Of a stretch of DNA of 64,000 bases, positions 8,571 through 17,653 are shown in pieces. A model generated the notes under the pieces. That model made no database searches and was not told where the DNA came from. It was given only the letters and a program-made list of their open reading frames with translations. A program made the translations under genes and the position numbers. How positions within the stretch are numbered: position 1 is the stretch's first letter; the number at the start of each line of letters is the position of its first letter. Source of the DNA: DTWD01 sp963662965 (lineage in GTDB: Bacteria; Acidobacteriota; Vicinamibacteria; Vicinamibacterales; UBA8438); assembly GCA_963662965.1 (NCBI GenBank), contig OY759970.1, positions 1,054,001 to 1,118,000 of the forward strand. Direction: 5' to 3'.

Positions 8571-9848
8571 ATGAGCGTGCAGTTCAATCGGCGAGACTTC
8601 CTGACCGGCTGCCTAGCAGCGAGCGGCCTCGCGGGCTTCGGTTCCCGTGACCCTCACGCGCAGGGCGGCGGTCCGGATAGCGCCTTTCCCTGGGAGTCGT
8701 TGCGACGTCTCCTGCGTTCGCGCTATCCCGACCTCCGTCGACATTTCGCGTTCGAGTATTACCCGTGGTACGCCAATGACCCATTCCGGCACTGGCAGCA
8801 ATGGGAACGCTCGCCCCCCGCGGATCTCGCCGGCAGTAGCATGCCGCTGCTCGGCGCGTATGACTCCCGGACGGTGCCCGTACTCGAGCAGCATGCGCGC
8901 TGGATCGTCGAAAGCGGCGTTGGCGTAGTCAATCTGAGCTGGTGGAGGCCAGGGAGCTTCAGCGACCGTGCCGTCTCGGTCGTGATGGACGTCATGCAGG
9001 CCCACGACCTCAAGGTCGCCTTCCATCTCGAGCCGTACGGTCCCGATCGGGCGGAGCAGCTACTGGCAGACGTCCGGTACCTGCTGCGGGAGTACGGGGA
9101 CAAGCGCCGGTGGGACTGCCTGTATCTGAATCGGAGGGCGGACGGCACCGAGGGGCCGGTCTTTAAGCTGTTCGCCACCACACGCCCATCGCATGAGGAG
9201 GACTGTCACGGCGTGCGGCAGGTCCTGCCGGAGTATGTCGATGATGACCGGTGGCGATGGGCGACCGACCGGGTGCGCGAGGAGTTCGCCCTCTCGTTTC
9301 CCGATCTGCTCCTCCTGTCGGACGACAGCTGGAATCCGACCCGGATCCGTGACGCCGGCTTCGACGGCGTCGCGAGCTACGACGCGACCATCAACCCGAC
9401 GCGGTGGCTCGACGCCGCGCTCGAGGCGTCGCGGCTGGGGTTGGTGTTCTCGTTCAACGTCAACCCGGGCTTCGACTCGATCGCACGTCGCAACGTCGCA
9501 CCGGGAGAGTGCTACGCGGCACCCTCCTTCGTGCCGGCCGTGCAGACACTGGATTGGTCTCGGGCGGAGGACCGCGAGCGGGCGGCGCAGCTTGCGGACC
9601 GGCGGATCGTCGAGACGTTCGAGTACAACCTGTGGTTGCAGACCCACCCGTGGTTCGGCAACGTCGACACTGGATTCTTCTTGACCTACATCACGTCGTT
9701 CAATGAGTGGCACGAAGGCACGCAGTTCGAGCCGATGCGGGACCGAGGCGACTTGGCCCCGGCCGAGCGGGTGATCGGCTACCACAATCCCGAAGACGGC
9801 AAGTATCGTCTACGCCGCCTGAGGGAGCTGATCGGTCGTTTGACGTAG
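8571..9848 (+). CDS. Tat-exported GH99-like glycoside hydrolase domain protein
   Basis: This 425-residue protein starts MSVQFNRRDFLTGCLAASGL, a twin-arginine signal. The mature part opens with FAFEYYPWYAND near residue 60. It contains SWWRPGSFSD, a TIM-barrel-like repeating pattern, and the C-terminal signature TSFNEWHEGTQFEP near residue 377. These match the GH99-like (endo-alpha-mannosidase-related) family, in which the NEWHE segment holds active-site acids. It probably acts outside the cytoplasm on a mannan or similar glycan. It is followed by a GH43-like and an NHL propeller gene, also exported; substrate unknown. Confidence 0.75.
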   Translation: MSVQFNRRDFLTGCLAASGLAGFGSRDPHAQGGGPDSAFPWESLRRLLRSRYPDLRRHFAFEYYPWYANDPFRHWQQWERSPPADLAGSSMPLLGAYDSRTVPVLEQHARWIVESGVGVVNLSWWRPGSFSDRAVSVVMDVMQAHDLKVAFHLEPYGPDRAEQLLADVRYLLREYGDKRRWDCLYLNRRADGTEGPVFKLFATTRPSHEEDCHGVRQVLPEYVDDDRWRWATDRVREEFALSFPDLLLLSDDSWNPTRIRDAGFDGVASYDATINPTRWLDAALEASRLGLVFSFNVNPGFDSIARRNVAPGECYAAPSFVPAVQTLDWSRAEDRERAAQLADRRIVETFEYNLWLQTHPWFGNVDTGFFLTYITSFNEWHEGTQFEPMRDRGDLAPAERVIGYHNPEDGKYRLRRLRELIGRLT

Positions 9849-9853
9849 CGATG

Positions 9854-10426
9854 TCAGTGGCCGCCGAACCGGTAGATCGCGGCGGTGGTGAACCGACGCT
9901 GCCAGAAAGGGTTCGGGGCGAAGATACGCCGATAATCGAAGGTGATCCTGACCGAGACGCGGTGACCAACCGGCACGTCGGCCCCACCGCCGAGCTGCAC
10001 CGCGCCATGACGCTCGAAGAAGTCGGCAGTACTCGCCACTGGAAATGTGGACCGCACATTTAAAGCGATCTGGGTCTGCCCGGCGAGCAGGCGCGCGACC
10101 GGTCGGATCGGCCCCGCCGGCATCGACACGCGGGCCCCGGCAAGGGTACCGAGCACGCTCGCATCGACGGCGAGAAGACGGCGGTCCTGCGTGTGCCGGC
10201 TGCGGTCGACTTCGACTTCGACGGCGAACCAGCTCGTGGCGTGCCATCCGCCACCGACAACCCATCCCGGACCATACCCGTCGACGATGTCGGTGTTGCC
10301 GACGACGGTCACCCCGCCGGAGACTTCGAACTCGCCGTGCTCCTGAGCGAGGCTCGGCGCCGAGACGGCAGCCAGAGCGAATACCAGCAGCACCATCGGG
10401 AGCGAGTGGGGGCGGAACACGGTCAT
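9854..10426 (-). CDS. Exported outer-membrane beta-barrel-like protein
   Basis: From the ATG at 10426 the protein has 190 residues and a signal peptide (LPMVLLVFALAAVSAPSLAQ). The rest alternates polar and hydrophobic residues in short strands and ends TTAAIYRFGGH. Such a terminal strand and glycine turns fit a small OmpA/OmpW-like barrel. An 18-residue upstream extension from 10480 is possible but adds only basic residues before the signal. It is convergent with the GH99-like gene. No enzyme motif is visible. Confidence 0.6.
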   Translation of the reverse strand: MTVFRPHSLPMVLLVFALAAVSAPSLAQEHGEFEVSGGVTVVGNTDIVDGYGPGWVVGGGWHATSWFAVEVEVDRSRHTQDRRLLAVDASVLGTLAGARVSMPAGPIRPVARLLAGQTQIALNVRSTFPVASTADFFERHGAVQLGGGADVPVGHRVSVRITFDYRRIFAPNPFWQRRFTTAAIYRFGGH

Positions 10427-10494
10427 GCGTGCGGCTATCCTGGAACGTCGCGGTAAGACCATGGTACCCATTCGGTACACGGCACGACGCGACC

Positions 10495-10500
10495 TATAAT
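10495..10500 (+). promoter_or_regulatory. Candidate -10 box (TATAAT) of the GH43-like gene
   Basis: A perfect TATAAT ends 13 bp before the ATG at 10514, so the transcript would have a very short leader. No clear -35 hexamer is seen about 17 bp upstream. Confidence 0.4.
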
Positions 10501-10513
10501 CTGACGAGTTCCC

Positions 10514-11488
10514 ATGACCCGCATCCTCGGTCTCGCGTTGGTCGTACTGGTGACCGCGCTGTGCCAGCAGAGCATCGCCCAGACGATTCGTATTGAGCGT
10601 CTGGGCGACGGACCGATCATCCGCCCCGACATGGATGAGCGGATGGGCAGCAATATCGCTGGACCGTCACTGATCCGGGTGCCCGACTGGATCGCGAATC
10701 CGCTCGGGCGGTACTACCTGTACTTCGCCGACCACCGGGGCCTCTACATCCGCCTCGCGTATGCAAATGCGCTGACCGGACCGTGGACTATGCACGAGCC
10801 GGGGACACTGCAGATCGAACAGTCCCACTTCCCCACCAGCTGCCCCCCGTGCGGGAACGGCACCGGCAACCCGTATCCGCACGTCGCCTCGCCCGATGTG
10901 CATGTCATCGCCGATCGGCGCGAGATCGTCATGTATGTCCACGGACGCGACGTCGGACCGCAGGTGACCCGCGTGGCCGTCTCGACCGACGGGGTGCACT
11001 TCGAGGGGCGTCCCGAAATCCTCGGGCGGCCTTATTTCCGCGCATTCAGTCACGATGACCATGTCTTCGCCCTTGCGATGCCCGGCATCATCTATCGCTC
11101 ACGCGACGGCATGACCGGCTTCGAGGAAGGTCCGAACCTGTTCCATCCCGACATGCGACACTCGGCACTGCTAAAACGCGGCAGCACGTTATTCGTCTTC
11201 TGGACAGAACGTCGCGACGCACCGGAGCGGATCTACGTCGCGCAGATCGACCTCGGCGGCAACTGGCGGGCGTGGTCGGCGACGACACCGGTCGATGTGC
11301 TGCGGCCGGAGCGACCATGGGAAGGGGCCGACCTACCGGTGGAGCCCTCCCGCGGCGGTGCCATCAATGTCCCGGTGAACCAGCTTCGCGATCCGGCGAT
11401 CTTCGAAGAGAATGGCCGTGTCTATCTGCTGTACTCGGTGGCGGGCGAGCGCGGGATCGCGCTCGCCGAGGTGCACGTCGAACCCTAG
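10514..11488 (+). CDS. Exported GH43-like five-bladed beta-propeller protein
   Basis: This 324-residue protein has a signal peptide (ILGLALVVLVTALCQQSIAQ). The mature part reads as a five-bladed propeller of the GH43/GH62 type: NIAGPSLIRVPDW, GRYYLYFADHRG, VASPDVHVIAD, and a final QLRDPAIFEENGRVYLLYS blade resembling RDP.....G.YYL.YS. Two Asp-containing blade starts could be catalytic, but the set cannot be confirmed by eye. The gene lies between the GH99-like and NHL genes and may belong to the same glycan-related unit. Confidence 0.6.
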   Translation: MTRILGLALVVLVTALCQQSIAQTIRIERLGDGPIIRPDMDERMGSNIAGPSLIRVPDWIANPLGRYYLYFADHRGLYIRLAYANALTGPWTMHEPGTLQIEQSHFPTSCPPCGNGTGNPYPHVASPDVHVIADRREIVMYVHGRDVGPQVTRVAVSTDGVHFEGRPEILGRPYFRAFSHDDHVFALAMPGIIYRSRDGMTGFEEGPNLFHPDMRHSALLKRGSTLFVFWTERRDAPERIYVAQIDLGGNWRAWSATTPVDVLRPERPWEGADLPVEPSRGGAINVPVNQLRDPAIFEENGRVYLLYSVAGERGIALAEVHVEP

Positions 11489-11554
11489 GAGGCGCACGTC
11501 GACCCGAAGCTTGATGCGCTAGCGAATCGAATGCGAAGCGTGAAGGAGGAACCT

Positions 11555-12646
11555 GTGAAACGCATGACTATTGCCGTCGTTCTCGCCCTCGGTCTGGCGC
11601 TGGTGCCCGTCGTGGCGCAGCAGATCGACAACAGCGACGCGCCGGAGATTCCGTTTGTCTCGGTGCCGGACTACCTCAAGTACTCGCCCGAGATGAACCT
11701 GGGTGAGACGCTGGCCGTAGCGGAAAACTCGAAGGGTCACATCCTGGTGCTCAACCACCCGGGCTCGGCGGCCGTCGGTCCGCTCTACGGGAATGCGACG
11801 ACGCAGCTGCTGGAGTTCGATGACCAGGGGCATTTCGTCCGCGAGATCGGCCAGGCCGTCTACGGCTTTGGGTATTCGCATTCGGCGCGTTACGACAAGT
11901 ACGACAACCTCTGGATCGTCGACAAGGGGGCGAACACGGTCACCAAGATCAACCCCGCCGGCTACGTCACGCTCAATCTCGGCCGCCGACCGGAGGGCTA
12001 CGAGCCACCGCATCACGCCTCTCCGCCGGACAAGGTGCACGTCGACGGCTACTTTGACGGTCCGACCGACGTCGGGTGGGACCAGGACGACAACATCTTC
12101 GTCAGCGACGGCTACATCAATTCACGCGTGGCGAAGTTCGACAAGCACGGCAACTGGATCAAGTCGTGGGGCACGTACGGGAACGAGCCGGGACAGTTCC
12201 GGCTCCCGCACAACATGAGTGTCGACCGCGAGGGGTACGTCTACGTCGCCGACCGCAGCAACCGCCGTATCCAGAAGTTCGACTCGGACGGCAACTTCCA
12301 GAAGATGCTCCACCTCAACGTGCCGTACGACAAGACCCGCCAGCCCGTGCTCGGCAACAAGAGCGCAAATCCCCCGGACGAAACCGCCCCGTGGACGATC
12401 TGCATTTCTGGCGGCGAGACACAGTACCTGTTCGCGTCCGACGTCGAGCCCGGGCGGATCTACAAGATGACGCTCGACGGCGAGATCCTCGGGTGGCTCG
12501 GCGAGTCGGGACGTCAGCTTGGCCAATTCAACTGGGTCCACGGCATCTCCTGCCGCTCGGACGAGACGCTCTACGTGGCCGACATGAACAACTGGCGAAT
12601 CCAGAAGCTACTGCTCAACCGGCCGGGCAACCTCTCGCAGCCGTAG
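11555..12646 (+). CDS. Exported NHL-repeat beta-propeller protein (PAL-like)
   Basis: The GTG at 11555 is preceded by AAGGAGGA at ideal spacing, so it is preferred to the ATG at 11531. A signal peptide (TIAVVLALGLALVPVVAQQ) leads into a six-bladed propeller with typical NHL strands: NLWIVDKGANTVTKINPAG, FVSDGYINSRVAKFDKHGNW, YVADRSNRRIQKFDSDGNF and YVADMNNWRIQKLLL. This is the layout of peptidyl-alpha-hydroxyglycine lyase-like and other NHL proteins. The actual activity is unknown. Its stop is followed directly by a hairpin element that could terminate transcription. Confidence 0.7.
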   Translation: MKRMTIAVVLALGLALVPVVAQQIDNSDAPEIPFVSVPDYLKYSPEMNLGETLAVAENSKGHILVLNHPGSAAVGPLYGNATTQLLEFDDQGHFVREIGQAVYGFGYSHSARYDKYDNLWIVDKGANTVTKINPAGYVTLNLGRRPEGYEPPHHASPPDKVHVDGYFDGPTDVGWDQDDNIFVSDGYINSRVAKFDKHGNWIKSWGTYGNEPGQFRLPHNMSVDREGYVYVADRSNRRIQKFDSDGNFQKMLHLNVPYDKTRQPVLGNKSANPPDETAPWTICISGGETQYLFASDVEPGRIYKMTLDGEILGWLGESGRQLGQFNWVHGISCRSDETLYVADMNNWRIQKLLLNRPGNLSQP

Positions 12647-12648
12647 AC

Positions 12649-12862
12649 GGGTAGGAGCCCGCGGTGAACGTCAGGCGCCCCACGGAGACCGGCGAGGCGC
12701 CTGACTGGCAAGGCGCGGCGAGGGAGTAAATCTGGAATTTGCGACCGAGGCGCAACGCCGCCAGACAGGATGCATCGGCGGTCGAATGCAGCACGACGTT
12801 CACCGCGGGCTCCTCAGGGCGACAACCTGTGCCGCAGGCTGTCGCTCCGCGGGCTCCTACCC
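12649..12862. repeat. Hairpin-flanked MITE-like repeat, copy 1
   Basis: The left arm (12651-12672) is an exact reverse complement of 12795-12814 over 20 bp. A second copy of the arm tip lies at 12847-12862, and between them is another hairpin (about 12818-12845). The interior shares long near-identical tracts with the copy at 46697-46865 (ACGGAGACCGGCGAGGCGCC, GGATGCATCGGCGGTCGAAT). It fills the gap between two convergent genes, supplies the stop of the minus-strand gene (12857-12859), and could act as a two-way terminator. Confidence 0.75.
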
Positions 12863-13918
12863 GAGCTCGCCGTGCGAGCGATTCGACGACCCTCGCCGCT
12901 GCAACGTCTCTGCGCGGCGCCGTTTTGCGAACGCTCGCTGGTCGGCCACCTGATCGAATTCGTCGACGATCTCGAGGCCGAGCAAGTCCTCGAGCACGTC
13001 TTCCAGCGTCACGATCCCCGCGAACCCGCCGAACTCGTCGATGACGGCCACGACATGTTGCCGGCGCTCCAGGAACCCGCGCAGCAGCCGGTCGAGCGAC
13101 GTCGTCGCGACCACGAAGCGAATCGGTCGCATCAGCGCCGACAACGTCGTGTCGAACCGATCATTCGCGACGGCCGTGAGAATGTCGACTTTGTGTACAA
13201 CGCCAATCAACTCTTCCGGATCGCCCTCATAGACCGGCACTCGGCTGTATCTCTTGAGCTCACTCATCCGCGCGGCCTCCCGTACTGTCGTCTCGGCGGC
13301 CAGGGTGAACACCACCGGCCTCGGTGTCATCACCTCGGCCGCCGTCCGACGCTCGAGCGACAGCACGTTACGTATGACCCGTGCCTCGTCCGGCTGGAGG
13401 TCGCCCGACCGCAAGCCGAGTCCGACCATCGTCAACAGCTCGTCATCGGAAATTCGCTGCTCATGATGGCCACTCCACACGAGCTTGGTCGCCTGTTGGG
13501 TGAGCGCGATGAGCGGTCGGAAGAAGGCGACGAGCCACGTCAGCGGGCGTGCGATCAGGGGCGCGAGTCCTCTCGCGTAGACCACGCCGACGGTCTTCGG
13601 CAGCACCTCGGAAAACAGCAGAATCGCCAGCGTGAAGACGACGGAGAAGATCCAGATGTTACCGCCGAACACCTGCGCCGCCAGGGCGCCGGCGATGGCA
13701 CCGCCGCCGGTGTTCGCGATGGTATTCAGCGAGAGCACGGCGGCGATCGGGCGGTCGACGTGCCGGCGCATCTCCTGCAACATGTGACCGGCCGGTTGGC
13801 GGGCACGCACCAACGCCTCGATGCGGCTGGCCGGAACGGAATACAGCACCGCTTCGAACAGGGAGCATGTCGCCGACGTCACCAAAACCACCGTGACCAC
13901 CATGAGCAGCTCTAGCAT
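12857..13918 (-). CDS. CNNM/DUF21-CBS domain membrane protein (hemolysin C-like)
   Basis: This 353-residue protein has an N-terminal CNNM transmembrane domain (about 1-170). Its motifs include FEAVLYSVPASRIEAL, NTIANTGGGAIAGAL and SEVLPKTVGV, the family's ion-pore region. A CBS pair follows: PRPVVFTLAAETTVREA, RYSRVPVYEGDPEELIG and VAVIDEFGGFAGIVTLEDVLEDLLG. The C-terminal CorC/HlyC domain of longer members is absent. The family is linked to divalent cation (Mg/Co) export or sensing. The last ~15 residues look altered because the stop lies in the adjacent repeat element. Confidence 0.9.
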   Translation of the reverse strand: MLELLMVVTVVLVTSATCSLFEAVLYSVPASRIEALVRARQPAGHMLQEMRRHVDRPIAAVLSLNTIANTGGGAIAGALAAQVFGGNIWIFSVVFTLAILLFSEVLPKTVGVVYARGLAPLIARPLTWLVAFFRPLIALTQQATKLVWSGHHEQRISDDELLTMVGLGLRSGDLQPDEARVIRNVLSLERRTAAEVMTPRPVVFTLAAETTVREAARMSELKRYSRVPVYEGDPEELIGVVHKVDILTAVANDRFDTTLSALMRPIRFVVATTSLDRLLRGFLERRQHVVAVIDEFGGFAGIVTLEDVLEDLLGLEIVDEFDQVADQRAFAKRRRAETLQRRGSSNRSHGELG

Positions 13919-13988
13919 TGTGCAAGAATACGCCCACGGCGCGTTTCCGTCTGGGTGACGGTTCGCTCAAGAGGCAAAAGCGAAATCG

Positions 13989-15373
13989 ATGATCGAACGC
14001 CGGTTCTACACCGACGTCACCCGCTACTTCGACCGGGCCGCGGCCTTGACCGCGCACCCGCCCAGCCTGCTCGAGCAGATCCAGCGGTGCAACAGCCTGT
14101 ACCGTTTCGATTTCCCGGTACGCCACCCTGACGAGCGTATCGAGGTCATCCGTGCCTGGCGCGCGGAGCACAGCCAGCACCGGCTGCCGGTCAAGGGCGG
14201 CATTCGCTACAGCGCCGAGGTGGCTGAGGACGAAGTGATGGCGCTGGCCGCGCTCATGACCTACAAGTGCGCGCTGGTCGAAGTGCCGTTCGGCGGCGCC
14301 AAGGGAGCGATCCAGGTCGACACCCGCGCCCATGACCGCGAGCAGATGGAGCGCATTACACGCCGCTACGCCTACGAGCTGATCAAGAAGAATTTCATCG
14401 GTCCTGCCGTCGACGTCCCGGCGCCCGACTATGGCATCGGTCAGCGTGAGATGGCCTGGATTGCCGATACCTACCTGGCCGTGCGGTCCGAGCAGATCGA
14501 TGCCCTGGGCTGTGTGACCGGCAAGCCGGTGACCCTGGGCGGCGTCCCTGGCCGGCTTGAGGCAACCGGCCAGGGACTCTTCTACGTCCTTCGAGAAGTC
14601 TGCGGCATGAGCGACGACATGAAACGGCTCGGTCGTCGACCGGGCTCGACGGGAAGCGCATCGTCGTGCAGGGGTTTGGCAAGGTCGGCTACTGGGTGGC
14701 GCGGTTCTGTCATCAGGCGGGTGCGGTGATCGTCGGCATTGCCGAGCGCGACGGGGCCATCGTGAGCGCGACAGGCTTCGATCCGGAGCAGGTGCACCAG
14801 CACCGCCGCGCGAGCAAGACCATCATGGACTACCCGAGCGGCGAACGCCTCGAGAACCCCGGCGACGCGTTGACACTCGAGTGCGATGTGCTGATTCCGC
14901 CCGCACTGGAAAACCAGCTCACGGCCGACAACGCGGCCGATGTGAAGGCGCGCATCATCCTGGAAGGGGCGAACGGACCGACCACCCCCGAGGCCGACGC
15001 GATCTTTGGCGAACGCGGCCTGCTCGTCATCGTCATCCCAGACGTCTACGCGAACGCGGGCGGCGTCATCGTCTCCTGCTTCGAGTGGCTCAAGAACCTG
15101 TCGCATGTCCGCTTCGGCCGACTCGAACGGCGGTACCAGGTACACGCCGACAATCGACTGCTCCAGGCCATCGAGACCGCGACCGGCAAGCGGCTGACCG
15201 CCGCCGAACGGGGGATGATTGTCCAACCGGTCGATGAGCTGACCGTCGTCAACTCCGGTCTCGAAGAGACGATGGTCGTCGCATATCACGCCATCCGCGA
15301 CCAGTGTCAGCGGACCGACGGCGTCGACGACCTCCGCACCGCCGCCTATCTCGAGCTCGGGATCTTTCCGTAA
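13989..15373 (+). CDS. Glu/Leu/Phe/Val dehydrogenase, interrupted by a frameshift
   Basis: Two overlapping frames together give about 460 residues, the full length of a hexameric glutamate dehydrogenase. The first (13989-14729) has the substrate domain PVKGGIRYS and YKCALVEVPFGGAKGAI, with the catalytic lysines. The second continues with the Rossmann domain: VVQGFGKVGYWVARF, PPALENQLT, ILEGANGPTTPEA and VIPDVYANAGGV. The switch lies near 14635-14650, in GGTCGTCGACCGGGC. One missing or extra base explains it, so this may be a recent pseudogene or a sequencing error. It normally makes 2-oxoglutarate and ammonia from glutamate, reversibly. Aspartokinase starts 11 bp after its stop. Confidence 0.85.
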
Positions 15374-15384
15374 CGATCGCGCCC

Positions 15385-16758
15385 GTGGCCCCAGTCGTCT
15401 TGAAATTCGGCGGCACATCGGTCGGCGATGCCGCCGCGATCGGCCGATTGGCCGACATCGTCGCGCGTGAGGTCCGTCCACGTCTGGTCGTCGTCTCGGC
15501 GTTGAGTGGCGTCACGGATCTCCTGGTCACCCTCGGCGAACTGGCGAGCGCGGGCGATGCGGCGGGAGTCGGCCGAGTGCTCGAACGTCTCCGCTCGCGT
15601 CACGCCACGCTTGCCGCCGAGGCGGTAACAGAGCGTGAGCGGGCGACGCTGACCCCGACGCTCGACGCCACGCTCGACGAGCTTCACACGCTGACGCGCC
15701 CCCCCGACACGCGCGTCTGGCCGTCGCCCCGCGACCGAGACGCCGTGCACGCCTGTGGAGAGCAGCTGTCGAGCCGCCTGATCACCGCGGCGTTGCGGTC
15801 GCGCCACATCGATGCCATCTGGATTGACGCCACCGACGTGCTCGTCACCGACGACACGCACGGACGCGCCCACCCCGATGTCGACGCCACGACGGCGGCG
15901 TTGACGGGAGCCGTGTCGCGCGTGTTTGACGGCGGCGGGGTTCCGGTCATCGGCGGCTACATCGGCGCCACACCGGACGGCGTAACCACGACGCTCGGGC
16001 GCGGTGGGTCCGACTACTCCGCCTCGCTCTTCGGCGCCGCGCTTGGTGCAGCGGAGATCCAAATCTGGACCGATGTCGACGGCATGCTGACGGCCGATCC
16101 TCGCATCGTGCCGACGGCACATCTCGTCCCACATCTGTCGTTTGCCGAAGCGGCGGAGCTCGCCTACTTCGGCGCCAAAGTCTTACATCCGTCGTCGGTG
16201 CAGCCGGCGGTCCGGGCCGGAATTCCGGTGCGTATCTTGAACGCCGCGAATCCGGACGGGGTCGGCACGACCATTTCGGCGTCGCCACCGCCCCGGGTCG
16301 AAGCGATGACCGCGCTCGCCTCGAAGCGCGGGGTGACGGTCATTGAGATCACGTCGGCGCGAATGCTCATGGCGCACGGCTTTCTGCAGCGTCTCTTCGC
16401 GGTGTTCGACCGGCTGGAAACAGCCGTCAACGTGGTGACGACGTCGGAAGTCAACGTCTCGGTGACGGTCGACGATACCGACCGGCTCGATGCGTTGGTC
16501 GCCGAGCTCAGACGCTTCGCCGAAGTCGTCGTTGAGCCGCAGATGGCGTTGCTCTGTGTCGTCGGCGAGAATCTGCACGAGGATGCCCGGCTCTTCGGAC
16601 AGATCGTGACCGCGCTCGGCGCTATTCCTGTTCGCATGGTGTCGCAGTCCGCCTCTCGACGCACCGTGACCTTCGTCTTGCGCGAATCCGATCTCCCCCA
16701 GGCGCTGGCGGGCCTGCATGACCGCTTCTTTCCGCCGCCACCGAAGGATGCACGATGA
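15385..16758 (+). CDS. Aspartate kinase
   Basis: The start is GTG 15385 (VAPVVLKFGGTSVGDAA), 11 bp after the dehydrogenase; longer readings would overlap that gene. The 457-residue protein has the kinase domain (KFGGTSVG at residue 6, TTLGRGGSDYSA near 212, ELAYFGAKVLHP near 258) and two C-terminal ACT domains (about 310-450), the allosteric unit. It phosphorylates aspartate in the first step of Lys/Thr/Met synthesis. It overlaps the next gene by 4 bp. Which end product inhibits it cannot be told from sequence alone. The monofunctional form lacks a homoserine dehydrogenase domain. Confidence 0.93.
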   Translation: MAPVVLKFGGTSVGDAAAIGRLADIVAREVRPRLVVVSALSGVTDLLVTLGELASAGDAAGVGRVLERLRSRHATLAAEAVTERERATLTPTLDATLDELHTLTRPPDTRVWPSPRDRDAVHACGEQLSSRLITAALRSRHIDAIWIDATDVLVTDDTHGRAHPDVDATTAALTGAVSRVFDGGGVPVIGGYIGATPDGVTTTLGRGGSDYSASLFGAALGAAEIQIWTDVDGMLTADPRIVPTAHLVPHLSFAEAAELAYFGAKVLHPSSVQPAVRAGIPVRILNAANPDGVGTTISASPPPRVEAMTALASKRGVTVIEITSARMLMAHGFLQRLFAVFDRLETAVNVVTTSEVNVSVTVDDTDRLDALVAELRRFAEVVVEPQMALLCVVGENLHEDARLFGQIVTALGAIPVRMVSQSASRRTVTFVLRESDLPQALAGLHDRFFPPPPKDAR

Positions 16759-17528
16759 ACCAGCACGGCAAGACGCAACCCGACAGCTGGCAGGATCGCG
16801 AGCTTCTGGAGGGACCGCAGACGCGGCGGCGCGAGCTCAGCCTTCTGTTTCGCGCGTTCACCGATTTCGTCGGCGGCTTTCGCGGTCTGGCGTACGTCGG
16901 GCCGTGCGTCACCGTGTTCGGATCCGCGCGGTTCCTCGAGGGACACGAGTACTACGAGGTCGGGCGCCGAGTCGGGCGCGCGGTGAGCGAGCTCGGGTTT
17001 ACCGTGATGACCGGCGGTGGGCCCGGACTGATGGAAGCCGCCAACCGCGGCGCGAAGGAGGCGGGCGGGCGCTCGGTCGGGTGCAACATCGTGCTCGGAG
17101 CAGAAGAAGCGCCGAATCAGTATCTCGACCGCTGGGTGACGGCGCGGTATTTTTTCGTACGCAAGGTGCTGCTCTTCAAGTACTCGTATGCATTCGTCGC
17201 GCTTCCGGGCGGGTTCGGCACGATGGACGAGCTGTTCGAAGCGCTTACCCTGGTGCAGACCGGCAAGATCGACAACTTTCCGATTGTGCTGATGGGCACC
17301 GACTACTGGAAGCGGCTGCTGCACCTGGTCCGCAACATGGTCGACGAAGGTGCCATCGCGCCGGGCGAAATCGACACCTGGCTGACCACCGACGACATCG
17401 ACGAGGCGATGGCGCACATCCGGCGGTATGCCGTCGATGGGTTCGGATTGACGGTGCGACGCCCGCCGCGGCCGTCGCGGCTGCTCGGGGAGAAGCAGCT
17501 ACCAGCCGCCAAGCGTCCGCTGCGGTGA
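16755..17528 (+). CDS. LOG-family protein (nucleoside 5'-monophosphate phosphoribohydrolase-like)
   Basis: This 257-residue protein carries both LOG signatures: GGGPGLMEAANRGAKEAGG near residue 94 and PGGFGTMDELFEALTL near 154 (PGGxGTxxE). Members release a base from nucleotides such as AMP or cytokinin ribotides, and many bacterial ones are of unknown role. The N-terminal ~45 residues are a helical extension typical of the TIGR00730 long form. Its ATG overlaps the aspartokinase stop (ATGA), so the pair is co-translated. Confidence 0.88.
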   Translation: MNQHGKTQPDSWQDRELLEGPQTRRRELSLLFRAFTDFVGGFRGLAYVGPCVTVFGSARFLEGHEYYEVGRRVGRAVSELGFTVMTGGGPGLMEAANRGAKEAGGRSVGCNIVLGAEEAPNQYLDRWVTARYFFVRKVLLFKYSYAFVALPGGFGTMDELFEALTLVQTGKIDNFPIVLMGTDYWKRLLHLVRNMVDEGAIAPGEIDTWLTTDDIDEAMAHIRRYAVDGFGLTVRRPPRPSRLLGEKQLPAAKRPLR

Positions 17529-17550
17529 CGTCGGATCGGCTGGGCGGCAG

Positions 17551-17627
17551 GGCGCGCACGGCGCGCCCCCGCCGGCACGGAGCCCCGCGCGAGTGTCGGC
17601 GGCGGGGTTCGGGGCCGCAGGCCCCGT
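17551..17627. repeat. GC-rich dispersed repeat, copy 1
   Basis: It shares GGCGCGCAC-GCGCGCC, CGGGGTTCGGGGCCGC and GGCCCC blocks with the copies at 19903-19993 and 21305-21371. Each block contains short self-complementary runs. It begins 22 bp after the LOG-family stop, between convergent genes. Confidence 0.6.
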
Positions 17628-17653
17628 CTGAATTAGCCCGGCGCCATGAAGGG

